Notes: generated by a model not told the origin, from the sequence alone. Numbered from the stretch's first letter, positions 34,178-43,913 are shown. The stretch: DNA of 64,000 bases from Sediminibacterium ginsengisoli (GCF_900167075.1 NZ_FUWH01000009.1:111956-175955); one strand, 5' to 3'. Numbers and translations: made by a program.

Positions 34178-36340
34178 CTAATTGGTTGCAGCAGCAGTCT
34201 GCGTTTGTGAACGTACCACTTCTGAGAGCACTTTTACGGTCTCGTCGATGTACATATCACTTTTCAGCGCTTTCAGCCATGCAAGATAACGATCGCCTTT
34301 GGCTTTATCCGGATTATTGTAGTATTTGTCCCTGTCTACCTGTACCGCATCTACCGTCAGGTCTTTGCTGGCTTTGAGCAGGGATTCGTTCTGCTTAACG
34401 GTAGAACGGATCTGCTTCTGCAGCTGTTTGTATTTATCGATATTCAGGCTGGCCGGCTCTTCACTGGTTTTTGATAACCACTGCAGGTTACTGTTCAGCA
34501 GGGTGAGCGACGGATTCTGCTTGATCTTGGCATTTTCTTTCTGCACCACGGTTTCGTAAGGAAGATCCCCCTGCCATGCCTGGAAAGGCGCCTGTGCGAT
34601 CTCATCCCATGGTAATGAAGCCGGATTGTCTTTTTCACGGATCTTCAGGTATTCGTAAGGATCAGGCAGCACGATATCAGGTGTTACTCCTTTCAATTGG
34701 GTTGATCCGCCATTGATACGGTAGAATTTCTGGAAGGTCAGTTTCATCGCACCATACTCGGTACGGGCACTGTACAGGTCGGTACGGTTACCGAACGGTA
34801 CGGATTTCTGAACAGTTCCTTTACCATAAGTTGAAGTACTGCCGATGATGATGCCACGTTTGTAATCCTGTATCGCGGCTGCAAAGATCTCGCTTGCGGA
34901 TGCACTGAGTTCGTTCACCATAACCGCCAGCGGGCCATCATATAAAGTACCCGGCTGCCTGTCGCTCAGGATGGTAGAACGGCCGTCTTTTTCACGCACC
35001 TGCACTACCGGGCCCTGGTTGATGAAAAGACCTACCATCTGCACTACTTCATACAGATAACCGCCGCCATTGCTGCGCATATCGATCACGATACCTTTTA
35101 CGTTTTCGGCTTTCAGTTTTACCAGTTCTTTGGCCACATCTTCAGAACAACGGTTGCCATCTTCCTTCTCAAAATCTGCATAGAACTCCGGAACAAAAAT
35201 GTAACCCACTTTATCTTTTCCTTCGCCGATCACCGCGCTTCTCACAAATGTTTCATCGAGTACGATCTCATCGCGGAGGATATATATGGTTTTAATGGTT
35301 CCGTCTGTTTTTTTAATGGTCAGCGCTACTTCCGTGCCTTTGTTACCGCGGATCAGTTTTACGGCATCTTCCGTTGCGAAACCACTCACATCTACCGGGT
35401 CCGCTTTACCCTGCCCTACTTTAATGATCACATCGCCTACAGCCAGCTGGCCCGATTTCCAGGCTGCACCACCGGTTTGTATGCTGGCGATCTTTATACC
35501 GTAATCGTCCTGTGCCAGCTGCGCTCCGATGCCATAGAAACGGCCGCTCATCTGCTCATCGAAAGATCTTTTTTCCGTTGGTGGCAGGTAATCGGTATGC
35601 GGATCCATTTCACCGGTAATAGCATTCAGGAAAGCAGAGAAACGCTGCGTTTCATTGAAAGTACTTTTGATGCGGTCATAACGTTTATCCATCGCTTTCA
35701 GCACTTTCTCACGCGCTTCTTTTTCCAGCTCTGCATCGGATTTCACCACGAAGTCTTTCTGACCTTTGTTTTTCTCCCTTTGTTCCTGGAGATCTACAAA
35801 ACGTTCGAGTGTATAATATTTTAATTGCTTTCTTACCCTGTCTTTTCTTTCTGCTTCTGTTGCCGGATAAGCAAGGTTATCGCTGTTCATGACCACAGTT
35901 TCGTTGGCAGTGAAATCGAAGGGTTTGGCAAGGATCTCTTTATATAGAGCAACGGCTTGTTTAAAACGGATATCATAGGTATTGCTCACAGAAGGGGCAA
36001 AACGGATAGCCGAACCATGGATCTCATCATCGATGGTGTTTTCATATTTACGGAGCGAATCGATGTCTACTTTCAGGAACAGGGTTTTGTCACCGTCGAG
36101 ATCGCTGAGGTATTTATTGAATACTTTTCTTGAAAACTCATCATTGATGTCTTTCGGGCTGTAATGCTGTTTTTCCAGCAGGGTTCCCACAGCCGCCAGA
36201 AGTTGCTGACGCTGGCTGAGGATAGTATCCGTATCAACAGAGGTTGTACTTCTGAAAGCAAAGAATAATCCGCCAAATAACACTATAGCAATGGATAACA
36301 AACCTTTTCTGCTCTTCATAAATCGTAAAGTTTTTTGCAT
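34178..36340 (-). CDS. Prc/Tsp-type S41 carboxy-terminal processing peptidase
   Basis: 720 residues from ATG 36340 (a second ATG at 36319 is possible; a promoter box at 36365-36358 excludes the longer frame). One N-terminal membrane helix or signal (GLLSIAIVLFGGLFFAF). Order: tail-specific protease N-terminal domain, PDZ (GIGAQLAQDDYGIKIASIQT..GDVIIKVGQG), S41 catalytic core with Ser in ELSASASEIFA and Lys in STYGKGTVQ, then a helical C-terminal DUF3340-like part. Degrades or trims proteins at the C-terminus in the periplasm; family members act on peptidoglycan hydrolases. Confidence 0.92.
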   Translation of the reverse strand: MQKTLRFMKSRKGLLSIAIVLFGGLFFAFRSTTSVDTDTILSQRQQLLAAVGTLLEKQHYSPKDINDEFSRKVFNKYLSDLDGDKTLFLKVDIDSLRKYENTIDDEIHGSAIRFAPSVSNTYDIRFKQAVALYKEILAKPFDFTANETVVMNSDNLAYPATEAERKDRVRKQLKYYTLERFVDLQEQREKNKGQKDFVVKSDAELEKEAREKVLKAMDKRYDRIKSTFNETQRFSAFLNAITGEMDPHTDYLPPTEKRSFDEQMSGRFYGIGAQLAQDDYGIKIASIQTGGAAWKSGQLAVGDVIIKVGQGKADPVDVSGFATEDAVKLIRGNKGTEVALTIKKTDGTIKTIYILRDEIVLDETFVRSAVIGEGKDKVGYIFVPEFYADFEKEDGNRCSEDVAKELVKLKAENVKGIVIDMRSNGGGYLYEVVQMVGLFINQGPVVQVREKDGRSTILSDRQPGTLYDGPLAVMVNELSASASEIFAAAIQDYKRGIIIGSTSTYGKGTVQKSVPFGNRTDLYSARTEYGAMKLTFQKFYRINGGSTQLKGVTPDIVLPDPYEYLKIREKDNPASLPWDEIAQAPFQAWQGDLPYETVVQKENAKIKQNPSLTLLNSNLQWLSKTSEEPASLNIDKYKQLQKQIRSTVKQNESLLKASKDLTVDAVQVDRDKYYNNPDKAKGDRYLAWLKALKSDMYIDETVKVLSEVVRSQTQTAAATN

Positions 36341-36357
36341 AAACGCATGATCGTTTC

Positions 36358-36365
36358 CAAAATTA
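36358..36365 (-). promoter_or_regulatory. -7 box of the Prc-type peptidase gene
   Basis: TAATTTTG on the minus strand, exact consensus, 17 nt before ATG 36340. Confidence 0.6.
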
Positions 36366-36468
36366 ACTGAAAAAAGACTTACATGCGGGGGGATCCGGTC
36401 AATTAACAAAGGTTTTGATGGACGGTAAAAAAAGTATAAAATCAATTTTATTAAATGCCGAATTCCCT

Positions 36469-36476
36469 TACTTTTG
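36469..36476 (+). promoter_or_regulatory. -7 box of tRNA-His
   Basis: TACTTTTG, exact consensus, 14 nt before the tRNA 5' end. Confidence 0.6.
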
Positions 36477-36490
36477 CAATCCGATAAAAC

Positions 36491-36565
36491 GGAGAGCGTA
36501 GCTCAGTTGGTTAGAGCGTCAGTTTGTGGCACTGAAGGTCGTGGGTTCGAAACCCATCGTTCTCC
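36491..36565 (+). tRNA. tRNA-His (GTG anticodon)
   Basis: Cloverleaf: acceptor GAGAGCG / CGTTCTC with the extra G(-1) at 36491 facing discriminator C at 36565, as in all histidine tRNAs. D-arm GCTCAGTTGGTTAGAGC, anticodon stem TCAGT/ACTGA with loop TTGTGGC (anticodon GTG), T-arm GTGGGTTCGAAACCCAT. CCA is not encoded. Confidence 0.96.
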
Positions 36566-36570
36566 CTGGT

Positions 36571-36602
36571 AAAACCTATAAGAACAGTTCTTATAGGTTT
36601 TT
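36571..36602 (+). terminator. Terminator of tRNA-His
   Basis: AAAACCTATAAGA / TCTTATAGGTTTT with loop ACAGT; perfect 13-bp stem ending in T5, 5 nt after the tRNA. Confidence 0.93.
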
Positions 36603-36613
36603 AAATTTTAAGC

Positions 36614-37216
36614 ATGACATACGCACAGGTCCTTATTCCTCTTATTTCCGCTTTCATCGGGTGGTTTACGAACTGGATAGCCATTAAAATGCTGTTTCAC
36701 CCGCGTGAACCCCGGAAGATCTTCGGTTTAACCATCCAGGGTATTTTCCCGAAAAGACAGAAACAGTTTGCCGAAAAACTCGGCCGGCTGGTGAGCCAGG
36801 AACTTCTATCCTTCCGGGAAATCGAGGAAAAGATCACCAATAAGGAGAATATCGATAAGTTAATGCCGCTCGTAGAAGGCCATATCGACAATTTTCTCCG
36901 CAACCGGCTCGCCCAGGAAATGCCTGTGATCAGCATGTTCATCGGCGACAAGACCGTTACCCAGCTCAAATCCGTTTTCCTGGCCGAACTGCAGCAGCTG
37001 TTCCCGGAGCTGATGAAGCAATATATGGGCAATCTTCAGCAGCAACTCGATCTGGAAGCCATTGTGGTAAGCAAGGTTTCCGGATTTTCTTCAGATAAGC
37101 TGGAAGGTGTACTGCAGGGAATCATGTCCAGGGAATTCCGTTTCGTGGAAATCCTGGGTGGAGTGCTGGGATTCCTGATAGGTGTGCTGCAGGTCCTCAT
37201 CACCCTGTTACAATAG
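36614..37216 (+). CDS. DUF445 membrane protein
   Basis: 200 residues. N-terminal helix MTYAQVLIPLISAFIGWFTNWIAIKMLF carries the family motif FTNWxAIxMLF, followed by HPREPRKIFGLTIQGIFPKRQKQFAEKLG, the DUF445 core. A long helical middle and a hydrophobic end (FVEILGGVLGFLIGVLQVLITLL, about 177-199) make a second membrane segment, so both ends are membrane bound. Function unknown in the family. Only 11 nt separate it from the tRNA-His terminator, so its promoter must overlap it or it depends on read-through. Confidence 0.87.
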   Translation: MTYAQVLIPLISAFIGWFTNWIAIKMLFHPREPRKIFGLTIQGIFPKRQKQFAEKLGRLVSQELLSFREIEEKITNKENIDKLMPLVEGHIDNFLRNRLAQEMPVISMFIGDKTVTQLKSVFLAELQQLFPELMKQYMGNLQQQLDLEAIVVSKVSGFSSDKLEGVLQGIMSREFRFVEILGGVLGFLIGVLQVLITLLQ

Positions 37217-37361
37217 TCACCGACAAAGCCGGTTGATTGTACCACAACGGGATAGCACTTTGTCCATTCAGGCGGGCCTTATTACCGCTTGTATAATGAA
37301 AAAGCCATTAAACCATTAAGGTGTGCAATTTTGCACCACATAATAACATACAAAAGACCCC

Positions 37362-40007
37362 ATGAGAAAAATTTTATTATCGGTTGTTACAGTATTGACG
37401 TGGCTTGCATCCACAGCCCAGTTTCCCGGCGGAGGTCGCCAGGGAGCCGGAAACGGTGGCGGCAATATCGGCCACATGTATGGAAAGATCGTAGACAGCA
37501 AGACCAACAAGGGCATTGACGGTGTCAGCGTTCAGATCGTTGGGAACAAATTTGATACAGCTACCAAGAAAATGAAGGAAGTGATCATGAACACGATGAT
37601 CACTCAGGCAAATGGCGATTTCAGCTTCGAAAATCTTCCGTTAATGGGTAATTTCAAGCTGAGACTCAGCGCATTAAACTACAAAGCACAGGAAAAACAG
37701 GTAAGTTTCGGTATAAAAATGCCTCAGCCGGGTGAAGGCGGCGGTATGCAGCAGATGGCAGGCATGGCCGATAAAGACCTCGGTAATATTAAAATGGAAG
37801 AAGATGCCACCAACCTGGGCAATGTAACCGTTGTGGCCAGCAAACCCCAGTTTGAAATGGGCATCGACCGTAAGATCTTCAACGTAGACAAGAACCTGGT
37901 AAGCACCGGGCAGACTGCTACCGAGATCATGAAGAATATCCCGTCACTGAACGTGGACATCGATGGTAACGTGACCATGCGTAATGCCACACCTACGCTC
38001 TTCATCGATGGCAGACCAACTACACTTACCATGGACCAGATCCCGGCCGATATCATCGACAAAGTGGAACTGATCTCCAACCCATCTGCAAAATTCGATG
38101 CATCGGGCGGAAACGCAGGCATACTGAACATCGTGCTTAAAAAGAATAAGAAAACCGGCTATAACGGCGGTCTGAGAGCAGGTATCGATTCAAGGGCCAA
38201 ATTCAATGTAGGCGGTGATATCAACCTGCGTCAGAACAAGGTGAATATTACCCTGAGCGGTAACTACAACCAGCGCAAATCCATTTCTGATGGTGTGATC
38301 GACAGGAATAACTTCCTCACTATCCCCAGCAGCGTGCACAATACCACCAACAGCACCAGCAATGGCTATTTCGGTTTCATGCGCGGCGGCATTGATTACC
38401 TGGTAGACAACCGCAACACCATCTCGATCTCTGGTAACTACAATAAAGGCCAGTTCAACAGTGAAAACATGCAGCGCGTGGATTCAACGATCAGCAATGC
38501 TTTCACCTCTTATAATGATATCAGCAATATCAGCCGCTCCAACTTCGAGAACTTCGGATCACAGCTGAGCTATAAACACAATTTTGCCAAAAACGGCGAG
38601 AACTTCTCTGCCGATATGAACTATAACTCGAGCAAGAACGATAATTTTTCTACGATCAGCACTTATACAAGGTTAGCGAACGGTTCTCTTAAACAAGAAC
38701 CGCTGCACCAGCAGACTGCAGGAAACGGTACCAACCGTTTTTATACCCTTCAGGCTGATTATGAGAACCCGATCACCGATGATACCAAATTTGAAGCCGG
38801 CGCAAGGGCCGCGATCAGGGATTTCGCCAATAACAGCAGCCAGTACAGGTACAGCAGCGTAACCAACAAATACGAACTGGTACCACGGATCAGCAACAAT
38901 TATAAATTCAACGACCAGGTATTTGCCGCTTACGGCACATACAGCTTCAAAATCAAAAAATGGAGCTACCAGGTAGGTCTGCGTGCAGAAAGTTCCAATT
39001 ATACAGGTACCCTGTTAAAAACAACAGGCGCAGATTCTGCAACCTTTAAAGTGAACTATCCGCTGAGCCTTTTCCCAAGTGCGTTCATTACTTATAAATA
39101 CGACGACAAGCAGGACTTCCAGCTGAACTACTCACGACGGATCAACCGTCCTAACTTCTTCCAGCTGATGCCTTTCCCGGATTACAGCGATCCGCAGAAC
39201 ATCAACATGGGTAATGCAGGACTGAAACCAGAGTTCACCAATTCATTCGAAGTTTCTTATAACAATGCATACCAGCGCGGTTCCAACTTCCTGGCTTCGG
39301 TTTACTTCAAGTATACCACAGACCTGATCACCAGGTATGTTTACAGGGACAAGAACGAACTGAGCCCGACCGACAGTGCTTATTTCAACACTTACATCAA
39401 TGCGGATAACAGTATTACCTACGGTGTTGAACTGACCAACAAAATGCCTGTAACCAAATGGTGGGATCTTACACTGAGCTTTAACCTGTACAACTCCAAG
39501 ATCAATGCATCTGTTCCCGGCCAGAATCTCGATAACTCACGCGTGAGCTGGTTCGCTAAAATGAACAGTAACTTCAAGATCACCAAAACGCTGTCTGTTC
39601 AGTTCAGCGGCGACTACCAGGCTAAAACCGTGTTACCTCCTAACTCAGGCGGTGGCGGCGGACGTGGCGGCGGTATGATGTTTGGCGGTGGCCAGCAATC
39701 TACTGCACAGGGCTACAATCTGCCACGTTATGGGTTCGATCTGGGTATCCGTAAAGACTGGACCTGGAAGAACGGACAGAGCGGATCACTCACGCTCAGC
39801 ATCAATGATGTATTCCGTACGCAGGTGTTCAAATCTTATTCTGAAAGCGTGTTCTTTAACCAGACCAGCGAAAGAAGAAGAGACCAGCAGGTGGTTCGCC
39901 TGAACTTCAACTACCGTTTCGGTAAATTCGATGCTACGCTGTTCAAACGTAAGAACAACAAGGCAGATCAGTCAGGTGGTATGGACATGATGGGAGGCAA
40001 TAACTAA
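37362..40007 (+). CDS. Outer membrane beta-barrel receptor (OMP_b-brl_3 type, TonB-receptor-like)
   Basis: 881 residues. Signal peptide MRKILLSVVTVLTWLASTAQ, a Gly/Arg-rich linker, a carboxypeptidase-like regulatory beta-sandwich (about 32-115, GKIVDSKTNKGIDGVSVQIV), then a plug-like domain (TATEIMKNIPSLNVDIDGN..IDKVELISNPSAKFDASGGN) and a long barrel ending in LNFNYRFGKFDATLFKRKN. A Gly-rich loop (GGGGGRGGGMMFGGG, about 766-780) interrupts the barrel. No TonB box is obvious. The true C-terminus is a short disordered Met/Gly tail, not the usual aromatic residue. Transported ligand unknown; no SusD partner nearby. Confidence 0.87.
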   Translation: MRKILLSVVTVLTWLASTAQFPGGGRQGAGNGGGNIGHMYGKIVDSKTNKGIDGVSVQIVGNKFDTATKKMKEVIMNTMITQANGDFSFENLPLMGNFKLRLSALNYKAQEKQVSFGIKMPQPGEGGGMQQMAGMADKDLGNIKMEEDATNLGNVTVVASKPQFEMGIDRKIFNVDKNLVSTGQTATEIMKNIPSLNVDIDGNVTMRNATPTLFIDGRPTTLTMDQIPADIIDKVELISNPSAKFDASGGNAGILNIVLKKNKKTGYNGGLRAGIDSRAKFNVGGDINLRQNKVNITLSGNYNQRKSISDGVIDRNNFLTIPSSVHNTTNSTSNGYFGFMRGGIDYLVDNRNTISISGNYNKGQFNSENMQRVDSTISNAFTSYNDISNISRSNFENFGSQLSYKHNFAKNGENFSADMNYNSSKNDNFSTISTYTRLANGSLKQEPLHQQTAGNGTNRFYTLQADYENPITDDTKFEAGARAAIRDFANNSSQYRYSSVTNKYELVPRISNNYKFNDQVFAAYGTYSFKIKKWSYQVGLRAESSNYTGTLLKTTGADSATFKVNYPLSLFPSAFITYKYDDKQDFQLNYSRRINRPNFFQLMPFPDYSDPQNINMGNAGLKPEFTNSFEVSYNNAYQRGSNFLASVYFKYTTDLITRYVYRDKNELSPTDSAYFNTYINADNSITYGVELTNKMPVTKWWDLTLSFNLYNSKINASVPGQNLDNSRVSWFAKMNSNFKITKTLSVQFSGDYQAKTVLPPNSGGGGGRGGGMMFGGGQQSTAQGYNLPRYGFDLGIRKDWTWKNGQSGSLTLSINDVFRTQVFKSYSESVFFNQTSERRRDQQVVRLNFNYRFGKFDATLFKRKNNKADQSGGMDMMGGNN

Positions 40008-40024
40008 ACTTAAGTTACACTACA

Positions 40025-40060
40025 TAAAAAGCCCCGCTCTTCAAACAGCGGGGCTTTTTC
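40025..40060 (+). terminator. Terminator of the outer membrane receptor gene
   Basis: AAAGCCCCGCT, loop CTTCAAAC, AGCGGGGCTTTTTC. Strong stem with flanking A and T runs, so it may also serve the minus strand. Confidence 0.93.
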
Positions 40061-40104
40061 GTTGAAACCTTTGCAGCTGTTCTGAAGTCTGCCGGTTTTA
40101 TGAT

Positions 40105-40761
40105 TTAATCGTTCTTTCCTGTAAGCATCGGCACAAAGGAGAATTGTTCGAATGCTTCTTCGCGGAGTGTTCCGTCGGCCAGTTTTTCGAGTCTGAGCAT
40201 ACGCTGGTTCTCACCTTCATCTACCGGGATCACCATATACCCGCCCACTTTCAGTTGTGCCACAAGTTTGGGGGGGATGAAGGGTGCGGCTGCGGTAATG
40301 ATGATCTTATCGAACGGCGCGTAAGGCTGCAATCCTTCAAACCCGTCACCATAAAAGAATTTCAGGTTGGGATATTTGCTTTTGAAGAGGAACTGCTTGT
40401 TCTTCTCATATAATTTTTTCTGCCTTTCGATCGTATATACCCAGGCGCCGAGTTCGGCAAGTATGGTAGCCTGGTAGACACTGCCGGTACCGATTTCCAG
40501 TACTTTATCCAGTTTTTTGATCTGGAGCAGCTGGGTCTGGTAAGCTACCGTATAAGGCTGGGAAATGGTCTGTCCTTCGCCAATAGGGAAAGCACGGTCT
40601 TCGTAAGCGATCTTGTCAAAAGCCGAATCGAGGAAAAAATGCCTGGGAACGGTATTGATGGCGTCGAGTACTCTTTCGTCTGTAATCCCTTTTTCTTTCA
40701 GTTCATTCACCAGCCGGCGACGCATGCCCTTGTGCTGATATGTGTCTTCGTATTGTCTCAT
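40105..40761 (-). CDS. pcm: Protein-L-isoaspartate O-methyltransferase
   Basis: Methylates isoaspartyl residues in aged proteins using SAM. 218 residues. Family blocks: VPRHFFLDSAFDKIAYEDRAFPIGEGQTISQPYT (the ISQP substrate loop), motif I LEIGTGSVYQATILAELG, GDGFEGLQPYAPFDKII, ITAAAPFIPPKLVAQLKVGG. Motif I normally reads GTGSGYQ; here the third Gly is Val (GTC codon), which could affect SAM binding. Convergent with the receptor gene. Confidence 0.93.
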   Translation of the reverse strand: MRQYEDTYQHKGMRRRLVNELKEKGITDERVLDAINTVPRHFFLDSAFDKIAYEDRAFPIGEGQTISQPYTVAYQTQLLQIKKLDKVLEIGTGSVYQATILAELGAWVYTIERQKKLYEKNKQFLFKSKYPNLKFFYGDGFEGLQPYAPFDKIIITAAAPFIPPKLVAQLKVGGYMVIPVDEGENQRMLRLEKLADGTLREEAFEQFSFVPMLTGKND

Positions 40762-40769
40762 AAGCGGTA

Positions 40770-40777
40770 CGAATATA
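40770..40777 (-). promoter_or_regulatory. -7 box of pcm
   Basis: TATATTCG, seven of eight consensus positions, ending 8 nt before ATG 40761. Confidence 0.45.
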
Positions 40778-40966
40778 CAGGTTCATCCATCTGGCAGACC
40801 GGTTGAAGGAATTTGTGAAAAGAAATAATGGTCTGTGTAAATTAACGCACATCTGCTGTGTATGCAAAAACTTTCTGACAGCCGCCCGCATGCCATTTCT
40901 GCCGGTTATCCGTCTTCTCACAGGAAATCTGCCCCCTGAGATGCATTTTGCGGCCAATTCTACTGT

Positions 40967-41482
40967 ATGAAACGACTTTTTTATTTCCCGGCGATACTAA
41001 CCCTCCTGCTTTGTTCCTGTAAGAAGGACGACGGTATCAGGCAACTCACTTTCCCGGAATTTACCGCATCCGTAAACGGCAACCAGCTTTCTTTTGCCGA
41101 ACCCGTTACCGCGGTGTCGAGGCCGGACAATGCCGGTGGCTATGAGCTGGTGATCACCGGTTCACGCCAGATCACTGCCGACAGCGCTGTGCAGATCCGC
41201 TTCACCATCCCGGACTTTACCAGAACAACTGCCGTAAGCGTGAATCATGCACTGAATAGCAATTTCAATGGCAATTTCATTGAAGCGAAACAAACTACGC
41301 CATCCAGCCAGTTCAGGTACCATTTCTTTCAGAACGGGCAGTTAACTGTTACTGCGCAGCGTAAGGATATGATCGAGGGTACATTTATCTTTAAATATTT
41401 CCTCTTCGATGCGTTGGGGAACAAGACGGGTGAAGTAGCAGTAAGTAATGGCTCCTTCAAAGAGGTGATCATAGAGCGATAA
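40967..41482 (+). CDS. Lipoprotein of unknown function
   Basis: 171 residues. Lipoprotein signal MKRLFYFPAILTLLLCSC with lipobox Cys at about 18 followed by KKDD. The mature part is beta-rich (FTASVNGNQLSFAEPVTAV, YELVITGSRQITADSAVQIRFTIPD), resembling the small beta-sandwich lipoproteins frequent in this phylum. No catalytic motif. Ends before a bidirectional terminator; the 205 nt upstream hold only the pcm promoter region. Confidence 0.72.
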   Translation: MKRLFYFPAILTLLLCSCKKDDGIRQLTFPEFTASVNGNQLSFAEPVTAVSRPDNAGGYELVITGSRQITADSAVQIRFTIPDFTRTTAVSVNHALNSNFNGNFIEAKQTTPSSQFRYHFFQNGQLTVTAQRKDMIEGTFIFKYFLFDALGNKTGEVAVSNGSFKEVIIER

Positions 41483-41526
41483 TACCAAAAGCATGCTGCG
41501 GAATAAACTGCAGCATGCTTTTGGTA
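41483..41526. terminator. Bidirectional terminator
   Basis: TACCAAAAGCATGCTGC (41483-41499) pairs perfectly with 41510-41526 around a 10-nt loop. Serves the lipoprotein gene and the convergent phosphohexomutase gene. The T tract is short and lies inside the stem. Confidence 0.85.
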
Positions 41527-41530
41527 ATGA

Positions 41531-43258
41531 TTATTTCAGTTTCATATCTGCTATGATGCTGTTCACTTTATTTTTCAGCAAAGCATATTGTGCATCGAAA
41601 TCTTCTTTGTTTGCAAGTGTGGTATGCACACTGAAATAGAATTTGATCTTAGGTTCCGTACCTGAAGGTCGTGCGGATATTTTGCTGCCGTCTTCCGTGA
41701 TAAACTGAAGCACATTGCTCTTGGGCAGGTTCAATGCACGGGTTTCCCCGGTAACAAGGTTCTTGCCCTGCTGCAGTTCATAATCCAGCAGCTCCACTAC
41801 TTTTGAACCGTCGATCGCTGCTGGCGGGTTGCTGCGGTAGCCTTCCATCATAGCTGCGATCTCTTTCTGACCATTCATTCCCTTTTTCGTAATGCTGATC
41901 AGGTCTTCGTAATACAATCCGTAGCGGATGTACAGTTCGATCATTTTATCGAAGAGTGAGCGGCCCTTGTCTTTTTCATAAGCTGCCATTTCACACATCA
42001 GGGCTACGGCGCTGACAGCATCTTTATCGCGGATCTGATCGCCGATCATGAGGCCGAAGCTTTCTTCACCACCGATCACATAATGTTCGCTGCCTTCCTT
42101 TTCCTTGATCAGCTCTGCAATCCATTTGAAGCCGGTTAGCACATTATAGCAGGCAATATCGTTCTGCCTTGCCACTTCATTGATCATCTGGGTGGTTACA
42201 ATGGTAGAGATCACCATATCATTGGGTTGTGCAATGCCTTTGGCTTTACGGGCTTCTATCATGTAGGCGAATGCCAGAACCGCTGTCTGGTTACCATTCA
42301 TCAGCACCCATTCTCCCTTATGGTTCTTGATGCCGATACCCACCCTGTCTGCATCCGGATCGGTACCCAGTAATATATCCGCATCCATGGCTTTTGCTTT
42401 TTTCAGCCCGATGCTCATGGTTTCTGCTTCTTCAGGGTTGGGATACGCCACCGTAGGGAAATTTCCATCCGGTGTAGCCTGTTCTTCCACGATGGTTACG
42501 TTGGTAAAACCGAAACGCTTCAATACACCCGGTACCAGTGTGATACCGGTTCCATGTATAGGAGTGTAAACGATCTTCAGGTCGTGCTGGCGCGCGATCA
42601 CTTCGGGGTATACGCTGAGTTGCTGCACCATCGACATATACGCTTCATCCATCTCCGCTCCCATCAGCGAGATCCTGCTGGATCCGCCTTCCCATTTCAC
42701 ATCATCCACATTGGTGATCGCTTCCACTTCGCGGATCACGTTTTTATCGTGGGGCGGTACAAGCTGCCCGCCGTCATTCCAGTAAGCCTTATACCCGTTA
42801 TATTCCCTCGGGTTATGTGAGGCCGTACAGACAACGCCTGCCTTACAACCGAGTCTGCGGATCGCGAAACTCAGTTCCGGTGTTGGTCTCAGTGCTTCGA
42901 AAAGGAATACATTGATGCCGTTTGCGGCAAATACATTGGCAGTTGTTTCTGCGAAAAAACGGCTGTTATTCCGGCTGTCGTGCCCGATGGCAACAGAAAT
43001 CTCCGCATCGCCATACGTTTTTTTGAGGTAGTTGGCAAAACCCTGTGTGGCCATTCCTACCGTATAGCGGTTCATGCGGTTCGTTCCCACGCCCATGATG
43101 CCGCGAAGGCCGCCTGTGCCGAATTCCAGGCTCCTGTAAAACGCATCGGCCAGCTCGTCCGGGTTCTCCTGCTGCATTTTACTGATGGCATTTTTGGTCT
43201 CCTGGTCGTAATTACCGTTAAGCCAGGCATTCACTCTGTCCTGTATAGCTGCGTCCAT
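41531..43258 (-). CDS. Phosphoglucomutase/phosphomannomutase
   Basis: 575 residues from ATG 43258 (MDAAIQDRVNAWLNGNYD); a 30-codon extension into the preceding gap was rejected. Alpha-D-phosphohexomutase: phosphoserine in CTASHNPREYNGYK, Mg loop LGTDPDADRVG, sugar loop GGEESFG, and phosphate loop ARPSGTEPKIKFY. Length and sequence match the long PgcA/YhxB-like group. Interconverts hexose-1- and -6-phosphates. Operon with the phosphoribosyltransferase (40-nt gap). Confidence 0.92.
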   Translation of the reverse strand: MDAAIQDRVNAWLNGNYDQETKNAISKMQQENPDELADAFYRSLEFGTGGLRGIMGVGTNRMNRYTVGMATQGFANYLKKTYGDAEISVAIGHDSRNNSRFFAETTANVFAANGINVFLFEALRPTPELSFAIRRLGCKAGVVCTASHNPREYNGYKAYWNDGGQLVPPHDKNVIREVEAITNVDDVKWEGGSSRISLMGAEMDEAYMSMVQQLSVYPEVIARQHDLKIVYTPIHGTGITLVPGVLKRFGFTNVTIVEEQATPDGNFPTVAYPNPEEAETMSIGLKKAKAMDADILLGTDPDADRVGIGIKNHKGEWVLMNGNQTAVLAFAYMIEARKAKGIAQPNDMVISTIVTTQMINEVARQNDIACYNVLTGFKWIAELIKEKEGSEHYVIGGEESFGLMIGDQIRDKDAVSAVALMCEMAAYEKDKGRSLFDKMIELYIRYGLYYEDLISITKKGMNGQKEIAAMMEGYRSNPPAAIDGSKVVELLDYELQQGKNLVTGETRALNLPKSNVLQFITEDGSKISARPSGTEPKIKFYFSVHTTLANKEDFDAQYALLKNKVNSIIADMKLK

Positions 43259-43298
43259 TATATTATATGTTTTATATTCTGATTGATTGATGAAGATA

Positions 43299-43799
43299 CT
43301 ACATGAGAAAAGCACCGGCAACCTGTCCGTTCTCCACTTCCACTTCAATATGGTCTGCGAGGGTGGTGGCGATGGACAAGCCTACATAATCGGGCTTAAC
43401 CGGGAACATTTTATGCATTCTTTCAACAAGAACGAGGGTCTGAATGCTTTTCGGATGTGCATCGAGCAGGGGCCTGAGTGCGTATAATAAAGTGCGGCCG
43501 CTGTTGGTAACATCATCGATCACCACTACATGCAGCCCGTTAAAATCCATGGTTTTACTCAGGGTAACTTCTGCAGGCGAAGATTTATCGAGCGAAGCTG
43601 AAATAACAGTGATCGGCGCAGTGATATACTGTGCCAGCAGTTCACCTGTCTTTTCAGCGATCACCATACCGCTGTTGCGGATACCAATGAGAACTACAGG
43701 CACCTGGTCTCCGTTGAGGTGCTCTGCCAGTTCCAGTGCCATACGGTTCAGCTTTTGCGCTGCCGCTTCTTTGCTCAGGATGTATTTTTTATCGGCCAT
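43299..43799 (-). CDS. Type I phosphoribosyltransferase
   Basis: 166 residues. PRPP loop VVVIDDVTNSGRTLLYAL is intact; IGIRNSGMVIAEKTGELLAQY holds the PPi-binding loop. Closest by eye to PyrR-like or hypoxanthine-type transferases. Whether it makes nucleotides or regulates pyrimidine genes cannot be told: no pyr operon or PyrR-type binding loop is visible. First gene of a unit with the phosphohexomutase. Promoter box TACATTTG at 43823-43816. Confidence 0.82.
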   Translation of the reverse strand: MADKKYILSKEAAAQKLNRMALELAEHLNGDQVPVVLIGIRNSGMVIAEKTGELLAQYITAPITVISASLDKSSPAEVTLSKTMDFNGLHVVVIDDVTNSGRTLLYALRPLLDAHPKSIQTLVLVERMHKMFPVKPDYVGLSIATTLADHIEVEVENGQVAGAFLM

Positions 43800-43815
43800 G
43801 TATTTTTTTTCTTTT

Positions 43816-43823
43816 CAAATGTA
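43816..43823 (-). promoter_or_regulatory. -7 box of the phosphoribosyltransferase gene
   Basis: TACATTTG, exact consensus, 16 nt before ATG 43799. Confidence 0.6.
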
Positions 43824-43913
43824 ACAACAATACCGGCAAGAGTAAAAACCGGGATTAAATCTGCTGTTTCAGGTTCGTTAAAACCATTACCTTAGCAGCA
43901 TTAACAAGGTTGT

